From NCBI GenBank assembly GCA_029204225.1, contig CM055094.1:23582541-23646540 (forward strand): DNA of 64,000 bases, given 5' to 3'. Below the pieces are notes generated by a model, which was given only the letters and a program-made list of their open reading frames with translations, ran no database searches and had not been told where the DNA came from. The DNA comes from Diphasiastrum complanatum. Its lineage: Eukaryota > Streptophyta > Lycopodiopsida > Lycopodiales > Lycopodiaceae. Positions 57,360 through 64,000 of the stretch are shown piece after piece; within the stretch, counting starts at the first letter, position 1, and each line of letters begins with the position of its first letter. The position numbers were made by a program, and so were the translations under genes.

Positions 57360-58868
57360 CTGTGTTGTTCATCCTCTTAGTTACAAAAGCTTATTCGCAC
57401 CATTGAAGACTCATTCACATCATTCTTACAACTGCTGGTGGAAGAGCTAGAACATCTATTTCTTGAGGGAATTAGTGTGTACTATAATTATCTTCCCTCG
57501 GAAATCTATACTCCAGATCAAACCATGTTAAAGAATTGTCATCTTCGCACTATGCTAATGATGGGGTGGGGACCATTCTGCACAATGTAAAATCGGACTC
57601 TTCAAAAATGGTGGCCAATTTTTTTGTTTGAGGGACAACGCTGAAGCTACTTTGGATCAAACTTACAATTGTCTGATTGGTCGCTATGTTTATGGTGGGA
57701 ATCGATACCAGGATAGATACCCTCCTCCCAAACGATCAAGTAGTGAGATGATTGATGCATTGTTGATGCATAATAAGACTTGCAATCGGAATGAGAAAGA
57801 AGAAATACTAAAAAATGTTGGGTTGTCCAGAGAATCCATTCTTTGGAAATCAAATGCTATGTACAGCTTTGATCTCTCGACAGACTTGGTGTATGATGCT
57901 ATGCACATCTTGTCATTGAATATATTTCGCAAGTACATACTCAACCTAATGAATGAGTGCACAAATGAAGGGAAAAAAACAATTGATACCATCATTAGAA
58001 ATGTGTATGAAGTGGCACCATCTTCACAAATGTCTTGCTTGTGATTGTTTGTAGAAAATGGCAAGATGTTGGATGACATATATCAACATGGATCCCATGA
58101 TGTGTACTAGTGCTATGACTTTGATCACAAGGTTTCTACATATGTCAATATTTCTACAAACAGGAAAAGCATTGAGATTATATACTCTCATTTTTTTTAG
58201 AAGAAAAGTGTTCATATTGTAATATTCAGATGGACAAGGATGGTCTTCTTCCGACTTCACGAATGCTAGATCTTTTTCATACAAATCTTGTTTTGCCAGA
58301 CGGTTATGAACTACAAATACAAAAAGATTTGGAGTGTCTTCCTTTCCACAAGCATGGAATTCTTGAGATCACAAAGGCAAAAGAAATTTGGAAAGCATAC
58401 CTGACGCATAGTTACGGGTTTTCATGTGAGGAGATAATATATGACTGAGGAAATCCAATATGTCAAAAACTTTTGGGGAATTGACAGAAATAATGGACAC
58501 TTTGAGCATGTAGTTGCTTACAATAAAGTGTTCTTTGCTGGTGATATCTATGCAATAGGAGATTATGTGATTGTTGACACCGACTCCATCACTAATGTTG
58601 GTCATTGGAAAGCTCAGATCACATCATTGTTCGCTATGCAAAATGATGGAAATTACATGATTTTTTTTGGCGCCAAGTACGTCAATCAATATATTGTGGT
58701 CATAAACAATGAAGAGCAACTAAAGATCAATGATATAACAGGCATGAGTGTTATTCAAAACACATATGATTGGAATTCCATAAGGCCAATCACACGTCTC
58801 TTACATAAAGTTCATTCCCTTTTATCATGGTTGTGAATGCATTGCATATGAAGTTAAAGATTTAACTA
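57360..58868 (+). pseudogene. tnp2/CACTA-like transposase relic, N-terminal and core part
   Basis: Pieces in order. LVEELEHLFLEGISVYYNY, then LRTMLMMGWGPFC, lies at about 57,430-57,580, resembling the segment before the zinc-like part of tnp2 transposases. A 138-codon frame (57,628-58,044) has TDLVYDAMHILSLNIFRKYI, matching the DxMH signature downstream of it. DGLLPTSRMLDLFHTN is at 58,230, and a 131-codon frame (58,441-58,836) has GDIYAIGDYVIVDTDS and HWKAQITSLFAMQNDGNYM. At about 58,812 one extra base shifts the frame. The shifted reading continues FYHGCECIAYEV. Several breaks make it a pseudogene. Assignment to the tnp2 (En/Spm, CACTA) type is by pattern only, and no terminal inverted repeats were located. 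Confidence 0.5.
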
Positions 58869-58871
58869 TAT

Positions 58872-59063
58872 GTTTATTTATGACCATGTCAATATACAAA
58901 AAAATAACTTGAAAGCTGATGTAAAAAAAATTGTTTAATCATAAAGTGTGTTATATACTATTTTCAGGTTGAGGATGAAGGAATGTTATCGTCCATCTCT
59001 TCTTGAATTTCCCCAAGATGTTGTAAGATTCTTTTGTTCAAATGTTTTCTATTCATATTCAAC
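58872..59063 (+). repeat. Duplicated exon segment, left copy
   Basis: This is about 190 bp matching 59,980-60,171 with only a few differences. It contains a plausible exon between TTTTCAG and GTAAGA (about 58,969-59,021), frame RMKECYRPSLLEFPQDV. Confidence 0.9.
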
Positions 59064-59113
59064 ATTTGCCAGATGAGGGCATCTCCTCACACAAATCTCT
59101 TCCAGGAGGAGTA

Positions 59114-59850
59114 TGTGAAGAATTGAAAAAGATTATCTATGTTAGATATAGGGGTCTTATGTTTTTTACATCAAGCATCTAGGTGTAGGATGTTGATAGG
59201 AATAAATTTGGCATAGATGGCAAATTATGCATTTCCACTTGTAATGCCACTATTGAGCCAAAATAGAGTAAGAGGCTAAACACTTGCTAATTAGAGTGTA
59301 GACAAGTGTAAAGTTTTTGTTTGATGAATTCCAAGAGGTCCAATAGGATATAGAGGTGGAACCTTGTGAGGTCCAATAGGAAATTGAGGTGTGCTTGAAT
59401 ATAGTCCAATAGAATTAAGAGGTGCATAGATCAATGATCCAATAGGATCAAGAGGTGACAAAATGTGGTCCAATCATAGTTAAGCATAGTGGTAGCTCGT
59501 GGACCTACTAGTATCATTGTACTCCTCATTTTGAAGTTAATTGATTTGGTGATTTCATGGATTTTGTGAGTTATTGGATTTCTAGCTTTCTCTCTCTACC
59601 CGAGAGCTCTTGATGCATTTTCTCTCTCTACCCGAGGAGAGCAACTTGTTTTTACTTAGATTATTTTCTGAATACTTCCCGCACGTGTGAGTGAGAGTTG
59701 GAAGTGATTGAATGCATGTAGTAGTGTGTTTTTGCCATAGGATTCAAGATTGATCTTGAATCTCAATCTAGTCTTGATCTTGGTGCATCTACACACCTTA
59801 GGAGATCACAAGTACATGTAGTGGACAGTCCACACGTGTGAAATTTAACA
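59114..59850 (+). mobile_element. LTR-like insertion, copy H2
   Basis: It starts TGTGAAGAATTG right after AGGAGGAGTA, a polypurine-like stretch, and is homologous to 87-600. A plausible end is CACGTGTGAAATTTAACA at about 59,850. It lies between the two copies of the duplicated exon segment, so it is a solo LTR or a truncated element. Confidence 0.6.
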
Positions 59851-60076
59851 GAGTACACCTTGTCAAGCGAGTACAACAGGAAAATCGAAGAAAACTACTC
59901 GACTAGACTTTGTTGAAGAGATGTCATTGCCATCTTCTGGGAGCATTTGCAAAAATGCAGTAAGTATTTATTGATTCAAATATTTATTTATGACCATGTC
60001 AATATACAAAAAAATAACTTGAAAGCTGATGTAAAAAAAATTGTTTAATCATAAAGTGTGTTATATACCATTTTCA

Positions 60077-61656
<1,580 letters not shown>

Positions 61657-62439
61657 CTACACGTGATGATTTTGTGTTGTCGAATATTGTGGAATTCTAT
61701 TTTTAAATTCCTCATATAGTACATCTTTTTTTGTCTAATAAAAGGACAAGAAGTTTATTCATATTTCAAATTTTATTCTATGTATAAAAACCATTCAAAT
61801 TGCAATTTTCAATTGATAAATAATCTTTTTGTTGTAAATTCTTGTTTTTAAATTCTTTAGATGTTCATTTATGCATGTTGTAAAAATGAAAAAAAATTTC
61901 ACATGTCAAAAAGATTTGTATAGAAAATATTTATATTGCAATATTTTCATATTTCACTTTTCATGTATAGAGAAAATAAAAAATATCCTATCTAGCAAAA
62001 CGTTTCTTTATATACTTTTTTAAAAATGTAACTTATTATCTAGGAAATTTTAAATGCAAACTTTATTTTCTACATAGGAAAAACTTAAGGAGATCTTATA
62101 AAGAAAATTTGAATGTTAATTCTAGATGGGAATTTTTTTAAAAACTCTATTTTCCTATATAGAAAAGCTCAAAAGATCTTATCTAGGAAATTTGAGAGTT
62201 AATATTCCTATATGAAGAATCTTTGCAAACTTTATTTTCCTACACAGGAAAAAGTTTATAGTGTCTCTTATCTAGGAAATTTCAAAGTTAATTTTCCTAA
62301 TTGTCATCTAGGAAATGGTTTCAAGTTTTCTAGTATTCCCTTTCTCCTAGTTGTGTTCAATTGCAACTAGGAAAAAGCTTCTTTTTTTACATCTAGGAAC
62401 TTGTCATATTTTTCTTGTGAGCTGTATTGTAAGGTGCTT
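61657..62439. repeat. AT-rich spacer with dispersed CTAGGAAA-type repeats
   Basis: Between about 62,030 and 62,400 the motif ATCTAGGAAATTT or close variants occurs about five times, alternating with TTTTCCTA(T/C)A(T/C)AGGAAAA-like text. These are half-palindromic and may form hairpins. No gene is seen. Confidence 0.55.
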
Positions 62440-63200
62440 GGTAGGTTGACAATCGTTCAAAAATAGGCCAATAAGGAGGTTGTAGACTATGGAAGCAAGG
62501 CTAACGGGGAGTTTAACATTCTACCAGGTGGTGCGAAAATTAAGGTATTGAATTCAAGCTTGTGAAGCAGTATGAGAAACCAAAAAGCATGCATGAATCA
62601 AGTGTAATGGTTGGCATTGCTGACTAGATGTTATGCAAAGCTCATGCTTGTGATTGAGAAATTTTTTAAAAATGAATGCATTGCTGGTCTATGTGGGCTT
62701 GAGAGAGGAGGCATGCTAATGCATTTGCACTTTCAGATCATTTGTAAAGTGAATCACTTGCTCAAGCAATATCTAGGTCGGGGAAAGAAAGATTCTCTTG
62801 GCAACTTGGTGTTGTATAGGTACTTGAGGCAAAAGGGCATGCAATGTTGGATATTGTTTGAAGGATCTTGGAGAGGATCATTTTAGTTGTATTATGTATG
62901 GTGTAGATTACCATGGCATAGATAAAGGTCGTAAAGAATACACCAAGTTTGGTGCATTTGAGGTAAAAAGCCATTTGTTCTTAACCCTTGTTAATTTGTT
63001 TCGGCGAGCATTTATATTTTCAATTTATCATATTAAAAGTGGGAGGAATTCAACCATTCTACAAGTTTTGTTGGCTAGGCTAAGGACATGTAAGTATTAT
63101 CTGGGAGCTACATGTGTGACACCATTTGAGGGAAAAGGTAGGGATATTGCAAGGGCTATTGTAATTTTTGAAAGGCCATGAAAGCAATGAGCCTTGTGAC
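62440..63200 (+). pseudogene. HUH-type endonuclease-like relic (Replitron-like, tentative)
   Basis: Three successive frames make one decayed protein. From 62,565: KQYEKPKSMHESSVMVGIAD, then TAG at 62,625 where a Trp codon is likely. From 62,611: VIEKFFKNECIAGLCGLERG followed by MLMHLHFQIICKV, where CAT-TTG-CAC (62,722-62,730) spells His-Leu-His, the HUH metal-binding motif. From about 62,850, in a third frame: VGYCLKDLGEDHFSCIMYG, then GRKEYTKFG with Tyr at 62,939-62,941, placed as a catalytic Tyr would be. HUH proteins nick single-stranded DNA in rolling-circle replication and transposition. Replitrons are eukaryotic transposons with such proteins. The match is by motif order only. Confidence 0.5.
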
Positions 63201-63489
63201 TTTGGACAATATGATGGCAATTTTTTTCTCAAAAGATGCAGCTTTTTGATATTTTAAAAATTGTATTCCAAGGTTTGATAACTTGTACGCTTTGAAGATG
63301 AAGAATTAGTGTGTAAACTAGGCTAATGGGCTAATATCCTTGGAATCTATTCCAAAGTTTAATGGAGTTGGTGAAAATGATGTGGAGTTTGGGTATGATA
63401 GCATGAGTCAGTGCGAATTTAAGTGTTTTGAGCTATGCAAGCGAATGTTATGAACATTATGCGAATGCTCTATAATGTGGATGTTGTTA

Positions 63490-63830
63490 GATTCTATTTT
63501 GGAATCAAGTGTAGTGGTGTTTTAAAATCACATGTACTTTTGTTTTGGAATCAAATGTGATGTAGATTGATGTATTGTTGTAAGAATTTGTTTTGGAATT
63601 AGATTACATAATGCAAATTGATGCAATGTTGGAAGAATTTATTTTGGAATCATAATATGTATTGCAAATTGACGCAATGTTGAAAGACTTTGTTTTGGAA
63701 TTAGATTATGTATAACAAATTGAAGTAATGTTGTAAGAGTTTGTTTTGGAATTACATTGTGTAAATGTTGTAAGTTTTAGTTTTGGAATCATGTAAATGA
63801 TGTAATATCTTTTTTGAAATTAGATAATGT
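63490..63830. repeat. 51-bp minisatellite, about 6 units
   Basis: Units begin TTTTGGAAT and continue ..GATTA..TAATGCAAATTGATG CAATGTTGxAAGA. Unit starts fall at about 63,543, 63,591, 63,642, 63,693 and 63,744 (spacing 48, 51, 51, 51), with shorter partial units on either side. Confidence 0.9.
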
Positions 63831-63901
63831 AATGCTATTTAGGGTTAGTATTATGATTACAATTTTAGGGTTTCTATACTAAAAAATAGCAATAATGTGA
63901 G

Positions 63902-64000
<99 letters not shown>
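63902..64000. repeat. (GT)n then (GA)n compound microsatellite
   Basis: (GT)n runs from about 63,902 to 63,950 and passes directly into (GA)n, which continues to the window end and probably beyond. Confidence 0.97.

Noticed and set aside
63490-63830. Possible CRISPR-like array
   Set aside because: The units are contiguous 51-bp imperfect tandem repeats without unique spacers, in a plant nuclear context.

Overview
The window is nuclear DNA of a land plant. The evidence is one spliced cytokinesis-type MAP65 gene with 12 coding exons, Ty1/copia and Ty3/gypsy elements whose primer-binding sites match plant initiator tRNA-Met, and an AT-rich background with long GA/CT microsatellites. The lineage cannot be fixed from the sequence. 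A bryophyte, lycophyte or fern is as plausible as a seed plant.

Layout. 1-2,217: decayed LTR-element pieces. 2,950-12,035: the only clearly functional host gene, a MAP65-3-like protein on the minus strand. A copia relic sits in its third intron, and an inferred 5' untranslated exon and promoter carry two mitosis-specific AACGG-type elements and a bZIP-like inverted repeat. 12,660-19,740: a microsatellite, three scattered copies of one LTR family (LTR-A), a broken copia pol, and a short internally deleted gypsy element with a chromodomain-like remnant (17,295-18,912). 20,003-23,335: one minus-strand copia element whose middle (20,332-21,921) has been flipped by a single inversion. 25,845-40,078: a mosaic of gypsy gag, reverse transcriptase, RNase H and integrase on alternating strands, an RT-less copia on the minus strand, and three copies of a roughly 0.9 kb repeat (F). 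40,079-51,916: an old, disabled copia element whose right LTR was split by a very young copia element (44,948-51,378). The young element has identical-length LTRs differing at one base by eye, a perfect 5-bp target duplication and an uninterrupted 1,317-residue polyprotein. 51,933-55,960: more copia debris, including a segment that ends like the young element but carries unfamiliar reading frames. 57,360-61,656: a multi-exon gene resembling a tnp2/CACTA-type transposase, broken by frameshifts and stops and with one exon duplicated around an inserted LTR. 62,440-63,200: a decayed protein with an HUH-type (His-Leu-His) motif and a downstream Tyr motif. 63,490-64,000: a 51-bp minisatellite, then (GT)n and (GA)n.

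How the parts relate. The MAP65 gene is the functional centre. Almost everything else is a nest of transposons of different ages. The most informative items are the young copia insertion, the flipped copia element, the G2/M-type promoter architecture of MAP65, and the two DNA-transposon-like relics at the right end. Exon borders and frames were read by eye. Family assignments rest on recognised motifs and not on a database search.
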